From NCBI RefSeq assembly GCF_003403095.1, contig NZ_CP031555.1:992001-1056000 (forward strand): DNA of 64,000 bases, read 5' to 3'. Positions 36,370 to 45,500 of this stretch are shown here, piece by piece. The notes beneath the pieces are model-generated. The model was not told the DNA's origin, did not search any database, and worked only from the letters and a program-made list of their open reading frames with translations. A program made the position numbers and the translations under genes. Each line of letters opens with the position of its first letter. Position 1 is the first letter of the stretch. Source of the DNA: Thalassospira indica. Lineage in GTDB: Bacteria > Pseudomonadota > Alphaproteobacteria > Rhodospirillales > Thalassospiraceae.

Positions 36370-36986
36370 TGCGAAATCTCCGCGAAATTGCGCAACAAAT
36401 CGATTCCCCACTTATGGCTTTTCTCTGGATGAAATTGCGTACCGAATATATTGTCTTTGGTTACTGCAGAAACGAAATCTTCACCGTAAAAAGTCCGCGA
36501 CAAGATATTTTCCTCGCGGGCAGGCCGAATACAGTAAGAGTGTAAAAAGTAGTAACGCGGAGAGGTAATGTCTTTAAAGATCGTCTCTTGCTCAACAGGT
36601 GAAACATCATTCCACCCCATGTGGGGTAGTGGGTTGGAAACATTCTTGGGGACGTTGAAGCGTACAACTTCTGCATCCAGCCACCCCAGCCCGGCAAGAT
36701 CTCCTTCTGCACTTTTAGATGCCATCATCTGCATTCCAACACAAACCCCTAGAACAGGCACCGACCTGTTCAGTACAAGTTCATCCAGGACATCACGAAG
36801 GCCCGAATCATTTAATCTGTTCATAGCCCAATCAAAGGCACCAACTCCCGGCAATATGAGTTTCTGTGCACTCTTCAGCTGTTCTACAGTTGCTGCAACT
36901 TCAACTGGGATATTTAATCGCTGGTAAATATGGTAGAATGCACGGATGTTGCCTAGGCCGTAATCGACAATCGACACCTTGTACAT
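36363..36986 (-). CDS. HisH2/WbuY-like glutamine amidotransferase subunit
   Basis: 207 residues, class I glutaminase. Nucleophile Cys in 'LGVCVGMQMM' (~residue 84) and the His/Glu pair in 'GTQFHPEKSH' (~190) form a full triad. 'VSIVDYGLGNIRA' is the HisH start. It should hydrolyse glutamine and pass ammonia through HisF2 to the sugar amidotransferase. ATG at 36986 gives MYKVSIVDYGLGN; the frame extends to 37046 through sequence that belongs to the end of the amidotransferase gene. 2 bp separate it from that gene's stop. Confidence 0.92.
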   Translation of the reverse strand: MYKVSIVDYGLGNIRAFYHIYQRLNIPVEVAATVEQLKSAQKLILPGVGAFDWAMNRLNDSGLRDVLDELVLNRSVPVLGVCVGMQMMASKSAEGDLAGLGWLDAEVVRFNVPKNVSNPLPHMGWNDVSPVEQETIFKDITSPRYYFLHSYCIRPAREENILSRTFYGEDFVSAVTKDNIFGTQFHPEKSHKWGIDLLRNFAEISQC

Positions 36987-36988
36987 CT

Positions 36989-38137
36989 TTAGAATGCTCC
37001 ACCACGCCGGGTCCCGGCCACCCGCGACAAAACCTTCTCCCCCCATTCGAATATGCGCTGCTGATTTTTATAATCCCAATAAAATTTCAAAGGCAACTCG
37101 TGATATTCCTTAAATTCATCCGAGCTGATTCCCAGCTTTGTTGCGAGGTATTCAAAATCCTGGTTGATAAGCTCGGGATCGTATGGAGGCTGCTCTAGTT
37201 CGCTCAGGGCTTCTTCCCGGGATTTCTGTCCCGTCAGAATCAGACTCGAAAGATCGACCCGGCGCATATCAAAACCAAACCGGCTGGGTAACCAGTACCC
37301 CTCGAAAAATCGCGTAAAACGTGACTCGAAATGTTTCTGAGGATAAGGTTTCCAAGCGTAATGCTCCGTCATTTTTTCCATGGCCTCTTGTTTTATGTAG
37401 GGCATGAAATTAAGAGGTTTGAAGACCTTTATCTTTCTTATGTAAGGGAGGTATACCTTGTGATAGTAAACAGAGCTGAAGGGAAACGTCTTCATCGGCA
37501 TTGTGCCAAACCTTGACAAGATGTCGCGTATTTGAGCCATGTCCGTACCCCAGTAAATATACTTCAAGGGCCTAGGGACACATTCTGTCGAAATGTTACC
37601 ACCGTTCAAAATATACTTGATTCCATGCTTGCTCGCGAACTTGTAAAGAACGCCTATGAAGGCCATGTCCTGTGGAATATCAAGGTGCGGCACCCCGCTT
37701 TTGAACATCGCCAGCTGAAAATCTCTCATCTCCTGCCAGTCTATGACCTCTGTGAAAAGGTCGACGCCTAGCTTGTCTACCAGTTGATTAATGTTGTTCA
37801 CTGCCAACTCGGAATTCCATCCACCATCGACATGAAATACTAATGGTCTCAAACCAAATTCGGTGACCATGACGTGCAGCATGTATGAACTGTCGGCGCC
37901 GCCACTTAGCCCCATGATGCAATCAAAATCACGCCCTTTGCCGGATTGCTTGATTTGTTCCACCATTCGCTCCAAATGTTCTCGTCCCTCCGGACCCGTA
38001 TGCCATTTGGGTTTAACGTTTTCATGAAAATCCGTTACTAGGCTGCTAACGCCCCGCTCATCGAAGGTAAGCCCCGGATAACTGGAATCCAGTACCGTTT
38101 CGGTACACATCTGGTAATTATCAGTCATATCAAACAA
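36989..38137 (-). CDS. N-acetyl sugar amidotransferase (WbpG/PseA-like)
   Basis: 382 residues, PP-loop ATPase. 'IMGLSGGADSSYML' (~94-107) is the ATP pyrophosphatase loop; 'YILNGGNISTECVPRP' and 'GTMPMKTFPFSSVYYHKVYLPYIRKIKVFKPLNFMPYIKQEAMEKM' are family blocks. It converts an acetamido group to acetamidino using ammonia from HisH2/HisF2, as in Pseudomonas WbpG and Campylobacter PseA. The usual N-terminal CxxC...C..C metal site (after 'MCT') is mostly lost here: 'MCTETVLDSSYPGLTFDERGV' has one Cys. Either it tolerates this or the site is not essential. Start overlaps the GT4 stop by 8 bp. Confidence 0.88.
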   Translation of the reverse strand: MFDMTDNYQMCTETVLDSSYPGLTFDERGVSSLVTDFHENVKPKWHTGPEGREHLERMVEQIKQSGKGRDFDCIMGLSGGADSSYMLHVMVTEFGLRPLVFHVDGGWNSELAVNNINQLVDKLGVDLFTEVIDWQEMRDFQLAMFKSGVPHLDIPQDMAFIGVLYKFASKHGIKYILNGGNISTECVPRPLKYIYWGTDMAQIRDILSRFGTMPMKTFPFSSVYYHKVYLPYIRKIKVFKPLNFMPYIKQEAMEKMTEHYAWKPYPQKHFESRFTRFFEGYWLPSRFGFDMRRVDLSSLILTGQKSREEALSELEQPPYDPELINQDFEYLATKLGISSDEFKEYHELPLKFYWDYKNQQRIFEWGEKVLSRVAGTRRGGAF

Positions 38138-39284
38138 TGTTCTTCTTTATTACTTGGTCAGCGGTTTGTGCGACAAACCGAAAAGTTTCTCTGGCGCAAC
38201 GGTGCCAAGAGTAATTCTGGGCTAGCTCTCTACTGCGAGCAGCTACCCTTTCTCGTATGCGTTGATTTTGAATAAGCGCTGAAACAGCCGATGCGATCGA
38301 CTCAGGGGCCTCTGGATCAAAATATACGCCGCCATCCTCAAGCACCTCCGGCATCGGGCCTCTGTCCGAGCAGGCTATGGGAACCCCTGCCGCCATGGCC
38401 TCTAGCAATGTGTTCGGCATATTTTCACAACTCGATGCAAATATGAACAAATCGGCCCCGGCTATGAACTCCGGCAACGCAGATTGAGGCACGAAATCAT
38501 GTTGCTTGACGAACGTGTGTTCAGGGTCGGTTTCGCTGATCTGTTTTTCTAGACGGGCTTGGGCGGCCCCGTCTCCACCGCCGACAAGCTCAAGTTGCAA
38601 ATTGAATCCCCTGGCGCGCAGGCGCCCGACCGCATCGATAACGTGCCATTGATGCTTGTAGGGAAGAGCGTTGGATACATACAAGCAACGAACGGGGCGT
38701 TCAGCCGCATCTGGCCAAGCCGCGCTGTGTCTGTTGTTAAAAAAATTGGCGCCAACGCCGTGCGGAATGTAAGCTACATTCCTGAGTTTGCCGCATGATT
38801 TCTGGATTACCTCCGCCGCATAATGTGTAAGAAACACCGCACCGTCAGCATGACGCAGCGCTGCATTCTGAACATAGCGAAGTGCAGTAATCCTTAATCG
38901 CTCTCGACCAAACCCGTAACGTTGAATCTCGCCGGGCTCGTACGAGAGCATATCACGACTCATTGTGATCGCAGGGCTGAATCTACAAACGGAACCCGCA
39001 TCCACATTCAACAAGATCGAGCAAGAAAATTTCTGTACTTCTTCGGGCAAACGGAACCGTTCCCACCACATTTGCGTGACCAAGCCGGCATTCAATTCTT
39101 CCGCGCAGTGTTTAATTATCCAAGGAGCCGTGGGTAAGCGGTCGAGCAATCCCGAGTAACTCCAGACATGGATTTCTGAAATTCCGAACTCTTCGGGATG
39201 CAGGCAACCAAGTATACCGACGAGATGCGCAACAGCTCCTCCTGAGCGGGCTCGAGATGCATTTATCGCGATCTTTAAAGCCAT
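38130..39284 (-). CDS. GT4 glycosyltransferase
   Basis: 384 residues, GT-B. 'NASRARSGGAVAHLVGIL' acceptor-side loop and a C-terminal domain with 'CLYVSNALPYKHQWHVIDAV' and 'FASSCENMPNTLLEAMAAGVPIACSDRGPMPEVL' (the E-x7-E nucleotide site). It overlaps the amidotransferase gene by 8 bp, so both are in one operon. Sugar donor unknown; a link to the acetamidino sugar is possible from position. Confidence 0.85.
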   Translation of the reverse strand: MALKIAINASRARSGGAVAHLVGILGCLHPEEFGISEIHVWSYSGLLDRLPTAPWIIKHCAEELNAGLVTQMWWERFRLPEEVQKFSCSILLNVDAGSVCRFSPAITMSRDMLSYEPGEIQRYGFGRERLRITALRYVQNAALRHADGAVFLTHYAAEVIQKSCGKLRNVAYIPHGVGANFFNNRHSAAWPDAAERPVRCLYVSNALPYKHQWHVIDAVGRLRARGFNLQLELVGGGDGAAQARLEKQISETDPEHTFVKQHDFVPQSALPEFIAGADLFIFASSCENMPNTLLEAMAAGVPIACSDRGPMPEVLEDGGVYFDPEAPESIASAVSALIQNQRIRERVAARSRELAQNYSWHRCARETFRFVAQTADQVIKKNIV

Positions 39285-39290
39285 CCTTTG

Positions 39291-40283
39291 CTATTTTTTT
39301 CCTCTTCCGACCAAGTGACCCCAGTGGAAAACCTCAATATCCTTGAGACCTTTTTCCTTAAACCATTTTGTAATCGTCCGTGCCGATTGTGGTTTATCGT
39401 AAGCCGGAGCAAGCATGTCAAATGTATCAAGCAATGCCCACTCTTCTAATTGCTTTTGTGACAAATCGTAAATGCCAGTGTAGTCCACCACCGGCACCAA
39501 ACGCTTTAGAAAACGGCCTAAAAGGGGAATACGTCCAAGAGTTTGGCTCATTCGAAGCAAGGTTGGAATATTCCTTTCCAGCCACCCAAAAAGCAATTTC
39601 TGATCCAATCTTTTAGTAAATGGACGTAACAAATACTTTGGGTTCATGAGCGTTCGGAACCTGTTCCAATAGAAATCAGCGCATAGGTATCCGCCGTCTT
39701 CGACCATTGGAGGTAAAGCAAAGAAAGCTTTTTCAACATCAGGTGTGTGCTGGAGTACTCCTAGAGAATAAACATAACGGAAGCTCTCTCCAGAAAATGG
39801 CAATGCGTAGACGTCTCCCTGAACCACATGTAAATTAGGATAGTGGTTTAAGTTTGCGTAACAAGCATCGACTGCGCTAGAATAGTCTAGCGCAACCACG
39901 ATGGCTCCGGCTTTTAGCGCAATTTCCGCGAATCTACCTGAACCTGCCCCAACATCTAGTACCCACTGTCCTTTAATCTCATCCGGAGTCCATCCGGTTG
40001 CATTCCAGAATCTATCTTCAGATATCGGTTGTCCGGAATAGCTATCAAGCTGTGTTTTGGCAAAATGATTCCATTGCATGCCAAAATTGTCAGCGTAATT
40101 TGACTTAGGGACGAACCTTGGTATGGAGCGATGCACGAGGTATCTATGTTTACCATCTTCTGAGACCAGCCAGCCATCATCAATATCTTTAGTCTCAGTT
40201 TTGGCATATCCGGTGTCGGACTCATAAATAAGCTTTTGGCCTGTTTTAGGGCACCTTAAACGGAACAATAGTTCAGATTTCAT
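39291..40283 (-). CDS. SAM-dependent methyltransferase with Trm112-like N-terminus
   Basis: 330 residues. Residues ~1-55 resemble a Trm112-like zinc-ribbon remnant ('LFRLRCPKTGQKL', then 'RYLVHRSIPRFVP'), missing the second cysteine pair. The methyltransferase core has 'VLDVGAGSGRFAEIALKAG' (~107-125), 'VVALDYS', 'GDVYALPF' and 'YVYSLGVLQHTPD'. Methylates a sugar or a lipid-linked intermediate of this cluster, by context. ATG at 40283; 12 bases of frame remain upstream. Six bases before the GT4 gene. Confidence 0.82.
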   Translation of the reverse strand: MKSELLFRLRCPKTGQKLIYESDTGYAKTETKDIDDGWLVSEDGKHRYLVHRSIPRFVPKSNYADNFGMQWNHFAKTQLDSYSGQPISEDRFWNATGWTPDEIKGQWVLDVGAGSGRFAEIALKAGAIVVALDYSSAVDACYANLNHYPNLHVVQGDVYALPFSGESFRYVYSLGVLQHTPDVEKAFFALPPMVEDGGYLCADFYWNRFRTLMNPKYLLRPFTKRLDQKLLFGWLERNIPTLLRMSQTLGRIPLLGRFLKRLVPVVDYTGIYDLSQKQLEEWALLDTFDMLAPAYDKPQSARTITKWFKEKGLKDIEVFHWGHLVGRGKK

Positions 40284-40368
40284 TATCAAAACCACGCTTA
40301 AAAATTATGTAAATCATCAAAATACTTAGCGACAAAAGCCTTATAGCTTGCCACGTTCAATTCAAGCA

Positions 40369-42240
40369 TTACAATTTCATATTGTAATGCTGACGCCAAA
40401 GCTCAAATTGGGTCAATGCAAACAGACGTTCACCATTATTGAAGCCTCTATCAAGTCCCTTGAACAATTTTATTATTGTTGAGCGGTCAAATACACAATT
40501 ACTACCAGTCAAAGTTTCCCAAAATAAGTCTCGGAAGGGCCCAGATTTTAGCCATCTTGCCAGCGGAATTGAAAACCCTTGCTTGCGCTGTTTATGGAAC
40601 TGGGGCGGAAGTATCCGGTCAGCCAATAGCTTCAGCAGAATCTTCTTATCACTTTCAATAGCCTTCAGATTTGACGGAACCTTGGCAAAGGCAAACTCGA
40701 CTAACTTGCGATCCAAAAAAGGGGCTCTAACCTCCAACGAATTAAGCATGCTTGCTCGATCGACTTTAACCAAAATATCTTCAGCCAGATAATTCCGGAA
40801 GTCCATTCGTGTCGCGCGCTGCAATAAATCCGATGTTGGCGGTGTGCGCTGCCTATATATCTCATCTGCAACAGTAGTATATGAGGTATATCCACTCATT
40901 AGCTTGCGCCGAGTGGAATTATCAAAAAGTCCGTCAATGTGAGTTGAAAGGTCTCGTTTCAGGTCCACCTCGAATGCCTGAATGTAATTTTTTCCCCGGA
41001 AACCCGTTGGAAGAATCGCTCCTGCAGACCGGCTAAGCAATTGCCTTATTGAGGTCGGAAACATGCTGCTTCGCTTTTCCATCCATAACAAACGGCTATA
41101 CTGTGGATATCCACCAAATAGTTCATCCCCTCCGTCCCCGCCAAGGGCAACAGTGCAATGTTGTCTAACTAGATTGGTTACAAGCCATGTTGGAATCATT
41201 GATGAATCCGCCATAGGTTCATCAAATTGGCATGCTAGGCGGGGTATTAGGTCGGCTGTAGTGGCTTCCGCGGTCAGTTCCAGATGAGTGGTACCGAAAT
41301 GGTCTGCGATTAATCTCGCATGCGCCGTTTCATCCAAATCACCATAGCCGGGAAAGCCGACACTAAAGGTCTGTATTTTATCAGAATGTCTTACCGCCAT
41401 AGCCGTTACTAGGCTGGAGTCGAGTCCGCCGCTCAAGAGAACCCCGACCGGCACATCAGCACACATCTGGCGACTTACCGATTCCTCTAATAAACTTTCC
41501 AACTCATCAAGTAATTCATCCTTATTGCAAGCCGCCCTTTCGGTGCGCGAACTCATTTCAGGAATTGACCAGTATTCCCAAGTCTTTACCAAACCATCAG
41601 ATAGACGAAACGTCATGGCGTGGGATGGGGGTAGTTTTTTGTATCCATTCAGAATGCAGTGCTCACCAGGCACATAGCCCATGGTCAGATAACAATCAAG
41701 GGCCGTAAAATCGACTTGGCGCGGATTATCCGGATTTTCAAGCAATCCTTTTAGTTCAGAAGAAAATTCTAGAACCCCTTCGTTCAAGCGATAATACATG
41801 GGCTTCTCGCCGGCTCGATCCCTCGCGAGAAAAATTTTCTTCTCCTTGTCATCATAAATCGCAAAAGAAAACATGCCTTCGATATGAGAAAGACAATTTT
41901 CTCCCCAGGCTGCGTATGCGTTTAATAAAACCTCAGTATCACTATGAGATTGAAAAACAAAGTTTTTAGCTATTAAGTTTGAGCGCAGTTCCGAGTAATT
42001 GTAGATTTCTCCATTAAAAACGACTGTTATTCGCTTCCCGTCATCAACCATGGGCTGGTGCCCTTTTTCAGACAGGTCAATAATGGCGAGCCTTCGGTGA
42101 CCAAGCCCGACGCGAAAATCCTTGGACCACCATTCACCAGCATCATCTGGGCCCCGATGCGACATAGCATCCCGACCCTTAGTCAGCCAATCCCTGTTCT
42201 CGACTCTGGTGCGTGAAGCAATACCGATCAATCCGCACAT
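40369..42240 (-). CDS. asnB: Asparagine synthase (glutamine-hydrolysing)-like
   Basis: 623 residues, full length. N-terminal Ntn glutaminase begins MCGLIGIAS with catalytic Cys2, then 'HRGPDDAGEW' and 'NGEIYNY'. The C-terminal synthase domain has 'GVLLSGGLDSSLVTAM' (~250-265) and 'GGDGGDELFGGYPQY'. In polysaccharide loci such enzymes often amidate uronic acids to uronamides rather than make asparagine. That function here is inferred from position. The stop is 3-4 bases from the next GT's, so it is part of the operon. Confidence 0.88.
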   Translation of the reverse strand: MCGLIGIASRTRVENRDWLTKGRDAMSHRGPDDAGEWWSKDFRVGLGHRRLAIIDLSEKGHQPMVDDGKRITVVFNGEIYNYSELRSNLIAKNFVFQSHSDTEVLLNAYAAWGENCLSHIEGMFSFAIYDDKEKKIFLARDRAGEKPMYYRLNEGVLEFSSELKGLLENPDNPRQVDFTALDCYLTMGYVPGEHCILNGYKKLPPSHAMTFRLSDGLVKTWEYWSIPEMSSRTERAACNKDELLDELESLLEESVSRQMCADVPVGVLLSGGLDSSLVTAMAVRHSDKIQTFSVGFPGYGDLDETAHARLIADHFGTTHLELTAEATTADLIPRLACQFDEPMADSSMIPTWLVTNLVRQHCTVALGGDGGDELFGGYPQYSRLLWMEKRSSMFPTSIRQLLSRSAGAILPTGFRGKNYIQAFEVDLKRDLSTHIDGLFDNSTRRKLMSGYTSYTTVADEIYRQRTPPTSDLLQRATRMDFRNYLAEDILVKVDRASMLNSLEVRAPFLDRKLVEFAFAKVPSNLKAIESDKKILLKLLADRILPPQFHKQRKQGFSIPLARWLKSGPFRDLFWETLTGSNCVFDRSTIIKLFKGLDRGFNNGERLFALTQFELWRQHYNMKL

Positions 42241-42243
42241 GGC

Positions 42244-43392
42244 TCAGCTATGTTCCTGCGTGGAAACACTATTCATACGCTCTGTAGGCATTAAAACTCT
42301 AATATATTGATCCGCGTTCCTAGATGGTGAAAAGTCCGCTGCCCGTGCAGTGCCAACGTTACTCAATGGAAAATCCAACGCCGCTATAATTTCTGTCGCC
42401 ATCGCTGAATGATCTCCAACAGGCACTAAACGCCCCCATTTCCCATTTTCCAGAAGCCTGCAAGTATCGCCAGGGCAATCGGTCGCAACAATTTGTCGTC
42501 CAAGCGACAAGGCTTCAGCAAGTACATTGGGGAAGCCCTCACCTGTAGACGAACTGACGAAAACCGAGGAGATTTTTATCCATTTATAAGGATTTTGATC
42601 AAAGCCCGGTAAATGCACTTTATGTGCTACTTCAAACTTACGAGCGATAGTCTCCAGCATGGAACGCTGAGGGCCTTCCCCTAAAATGAGGAGTTCAACA
42701 TCCTTTTGTGCTAAAACTAACGCAAAAGCACGAATCAAGGTAATGAAATCCTTTCGCTCACTCAAACTTCCGACCGCGACCACTAACGGAACCGAAGGGT
42801 CAACGCCCTTCAAATCTTCTATAGGTTCGTTTGCCAGCGACTGAATGCGCTTCAGGTCAATTGAGTTTTGGATGGTAGCCAACTTTGAAGGCAATACGTT
42901 CCAACGTTCAACCACTTCTGAACTCGCTGCAAATGAATTACTTACGACCTTATCTGCACGAGAAAAACAAAATTTCAGCAGGCTATTCATGATAAACCTC
43001 CGGCTAGGCCGAAGTTCATTGAGGGTCGCATCAATCACGGCGCGCTGACTGACAATGACCCTCCCCCGATAACAAGCGATTTTCGATGCCAACACCAGAA
43101 AAACATTAGCCCAGTCCAGAGCGGACATAATAGCTGATGGTCTTCCTGTCTTCAGATAATCCAACAGTTTGATAAACACACGCCATTTAGACCGCGTATC
43201 GAAGTCAATCAAGTTCACATCAGGAGAAACCTCCGAACGATATCTGCTGGAAGCATCGCCGACCACCAAGTCGACATTCACATCGCGTTTTGCAATCTCT
43301 CCAGCTAATGAAATTATGGCACGCTCTGCTCCGCCACCATCCAAATCCATGAGAAAGAAAGTTAACTGGGCAGTTCGAGTGTTTTTATTCAT
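42244..43392 (-). CDS. GT4 glycosyltransferase
   Basis: 382 residues, GT-B. 'FFLMDLDGGGAERAIISLAGEIAKRDVNVDLVVGDA' (glycine-rich loop with 'GGGAER'), C-terminal 'VVAVGSLSERKDFITLI', 'LGEGPQRSMLETIA' and 'VSSSTGEGFPNVLAEALSLGRQIVATDCPGDT' with the E-x7-E motif. Donor unknown. ATG at 43392 is preferred over a TTG at 43404. Upstream is a 0.7-kb gap carrying a decayed methyltransferase, so the promoter for genes below may lie there. Confidence 0.86.
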   Translation of the reverse strand: MNKNTRTAQLTFFLMDLDGGGAERAIISLAGEIAKRDVNVDLVVGDASSRYRSEVSPDVNLIDFDTRSKWRVFIKLLDYLKTGRPSAIMSALDWANVFLVLASKIACYRGRVIVSQRAVIDATLNELRPSRRFIMNSLLKFCFSRADKVVSNSFAASSEVVERWNVLPSKLATIQNSIDLKRIQSLANEPIEDLKGVDPSVPLVVAVGSLSERKDFITLIRAFALVLAQKDVELLILGEGPQRSMLETIARKFEVAHKVHLPGFDQNPYKWIKISSVFVSSSTGEGFPNVLAEALSLGRQIVATDCPGDTCRLLENGKWGRLVPVGDHSAMATEIIAALDFPLSNVGTARAADFSPSRNADQYIRVLMPTERMNSVSTQEHS

Positions 43393-43404
43393 TGCGTCAT
43401 TCAA

Positions 43405-44116
43405 ACAATTTTATAAGGAAAAATAATAGTAAAACGAATTATGTCGTGAAAGTACACCCATCAACGGCACGTATCAACTGGTGCTATCATCGGAATTCTG
43501 CAGAATGTTGAAAGCACTCCTCGATTAAGACCTTTTCGCTGTTGTGGCCTTTTTCTTACAAGGACCGAACAATATTTCGGGCGCGCTATCATGCAATGAT
43601 GCCAGCAAGTGATTATCAGCCAGAAGGTACATTTTTTCGTTCATCAGGTGAAAGTTTTCTAGGAGTTCCAGCAAATCAAATGCACAAAATAGCTCAAAGG
43701 CTCCATTTTCGAGCGGTAATTTATCTATGCCGTTGAGATTCGCTTTCACGTCACAGTTAATCTGACTATTAACTTCAAAAATCTATACATTATAGAATTA
43801 TAATTTAAGCTGTAAATTGATAACCCTAAGTTTAGACTAATTCGAGGGGTACTTTTAGACAACTGCTCGGCAGCCAATGGGTTCCTATCTGCACGGTCCG
43901 ATTAATAGGGGAGGGCGGGTGACATTATCGCTGCGGTGACTTTCAAATACCGGCACCACGTTAGCCTGAAGCATGGGGACAGATAATTTTTTTTGTATTG
44001 AGTTTGAATAGCTTCTCACAATTGTCGACTCTTTAAAATCGTAACACACCGTTATCCCTGAAGCAGAATTAACAAATATACATTGGACGGCAAAATGATC
44101 GAACATTTCTCCGGAT
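43405..44116. other. Gap of ~0.7 kb between GT4 and Wzy-like genes
   Basis: AT-rich, with a broken methyltransferase fragment at 43525-43785 (separate entry) and no other gene I can support. A 73-residue frame at 43885-44106 has no recognisable pattern. The gap splits the otherwise tightly packed cluster, so an internal promoter is likely in it. Confidence 0.5.
43525..43785 (-). pseudogene. Remnant of a class I methyltransferase
   Basis: The frame reads like the middle of a SAM methyltransferase: 'INCDVKANLNGIDKLPLENGAFELFCAFDLLELLENFH' followed by 'MYLLADNHLLASLHDSAPEI'. Intact relatives show CDLN..LPF.D.SFD..VA.DVLEHLE.....E..R.A....SLPN. The His of LEHLE is Leu and SLPN is SLHD. The N-terminal GxGxG motif and C-terminal half are absent, and stops bound the frame. 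I interpret it as a relic of an earlier gene in this locus. Assignment is by eye. Confidence 0.45.
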
Positions 44117-45454
44117 TTACTTTAAGGCAAGGGCAGGAGGGGGGGATTGAGACTGGGCGCGCGCTCTCAAGCCCCACCCCAATGCGAAGGCAGTCGGCAC
44201 GACCAGCACAAGCGAATTGAATAAATAAGGTACGGAGGAAGCAATCAGCAAATAAACCGGGGCCAACAGTATAAAAAATACCCGGCCAGGTTTGGAGAAG
44301 GCCGACCTCAAACCCGATTTGATATTATTCATGAACATAATGAACAGAATGACATTCAAGAAAAGACCAGGCACACCACCAGCGGTCGCATACCACAAGA
44401 AGGTCGCGTGAGGATTGGCGTCCTCAATCGACTCTTCGTCAGCCGCTTTCCCACTGCGGTAAATCTCGGTTCCCCGCATCGCATCATAAAACCCTGAATA
44501 CCCGACCCCGAAAGGATTTTCCTGCAGTATTTCGGAGCTCCCGACCACATAAGCCCAGCGAACAGAATTGCTGCTACCCTGTTGGGAAATTTTCAACTCG
44601 ATCAGGCTGTACAGCTTCTCCAGTCCGCTTTGAGTAACTGGAGAAACCGTCGCTATAGCGAGCAAAAAAACAATCGCCGGAACCAGGTAAAGCCTAAACT
44701 TTCGCAGCGAACGTATATGGGGAAGATTTAACGAGGTGGCGAACAATAGTGCATACGCCCAGACAATCAATCCCGTTCCGAGGGCGAACCAGCCGATACG
44801 CGAATAACTGAATGCACAAGTAACCGAAAAAAACACTGCGGCGATCAGGGCGAACATACGATGCGAAAATCTGTCTGCGTGTAGAAACAGCCATGCCGTT
44901 AAATGGACCGCAATCCCCATCATCACACCTGGTGTGTTTTGACCCGACATGCGAAACATTTCATGAACTACGAGCGGATAGCTTAGCGACAGGTAAACAT
45001 TGATCATGGTCCCAATCAGGGAGCCGAAGATAAGAGTCACTATTGGTAAATTGTTCGACTGGACTGTCCATCTCACCACGGCGAACAGCATCAGACAATT
45101 CACAAGCAGCCTCAAGGTGCGGCCAATATCAAGCATGAACAGCGGCGCAGTCAGCGATACCAATCCGCACCAAATAGCCAAGACCACCAAGAGAATAGCC
45201 GTTTTCCTAGCCGGAAATCCAGGGTTCAACAGAACCCGCACTAGGAAATTTCGCCCGTAAAGAGCGATCCACGCAAGGAAAACGATTTCATGTAGATAGA
45301 CATTCCCTATGCCAATGGGCTTGCCCCACCATGGATACAGCATTGCAACTTCATTGGAATGAGGCACGGGAAGACACGGCATCACCCCAGCATAAAGCAG
45401 GGTGAGGACCATGAATACACGCTCAGTTGCAGATGCCCGAAGTGAGATTATCAT
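44117..45454 (-). CDS. O-antigen polymerase/ligase-like membrane protein
   Basis: 445 residues, ~11-12 transmembrane helices. A large periplasmic loop with 'NPFGVGYSGFYDAM' and 'NPHATFLWYATAGGVPGLFLNVILF' marks the Wzy/WaaL (PF04932) family. 'AFSYSRIGWFALGTGLIVW' also fits. It likely polymerises repeat units or ligates the glycan. Polymerase and ligase cannot be told apart from sequence. The only such gene in the cluster, so polymerase is slightly preferred. Confidence 0.72.
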   Translation of the reverse strand: MIISLRASATERVFMVLTLLYAGVMPCLPVPHSNEVAMLYPWWGKPIGIGNVYLHEIVFLAWIALYGRNFLVRVLLNPGFPARKTAILLVVLAIWCGLVSLTAPLFMLDIGRTLRLLVNCLMLFAVVRWTVQSNNLPIVTLIFGSLIGTMINVYLSLSYPLVVHEMFRMSGQNTPGVMMGIAVHLTAWLFLHADRFSHRMFALIAAVFFSVTCAFSYSRIGWFALGTGLIVWAYALLFATSLNLPHIRSLRKFRLYLVPAIVFLLAIATVSPVTQSGLEKLYSLIELKISQQGSSNSVRWAYVVGSSEILQENPFGVGYSGFYDAMRGTEIYRSGKAADEESIEDANPHATFLWYATAGGVPGLFLNVILFIMFMNNIKSGLRSAFSKPGRVFFILLAPVYLLIASSVPYLFNSLVLVVPTAFALGWGLRARAQSQSPPPALALK

Positions 45455-45500
45455 GTGAAAAACCGACTAAAGTTCACTTCGATCCTAGTTAAATTTTGTT

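Noticed and set aside
35593..36986. HisF and HisH as histidine biosynthesis genes
   Set aside because: Catalytic Asp of HisF is replaced by Leu and both genes are tied to a sugar amidotransferase; no other his genes are near.
43885..44106. 73-residue minus-strand frame in the cluster gap
   Set aside because: No ribosome-binding site, family pattern or support beyond being open.
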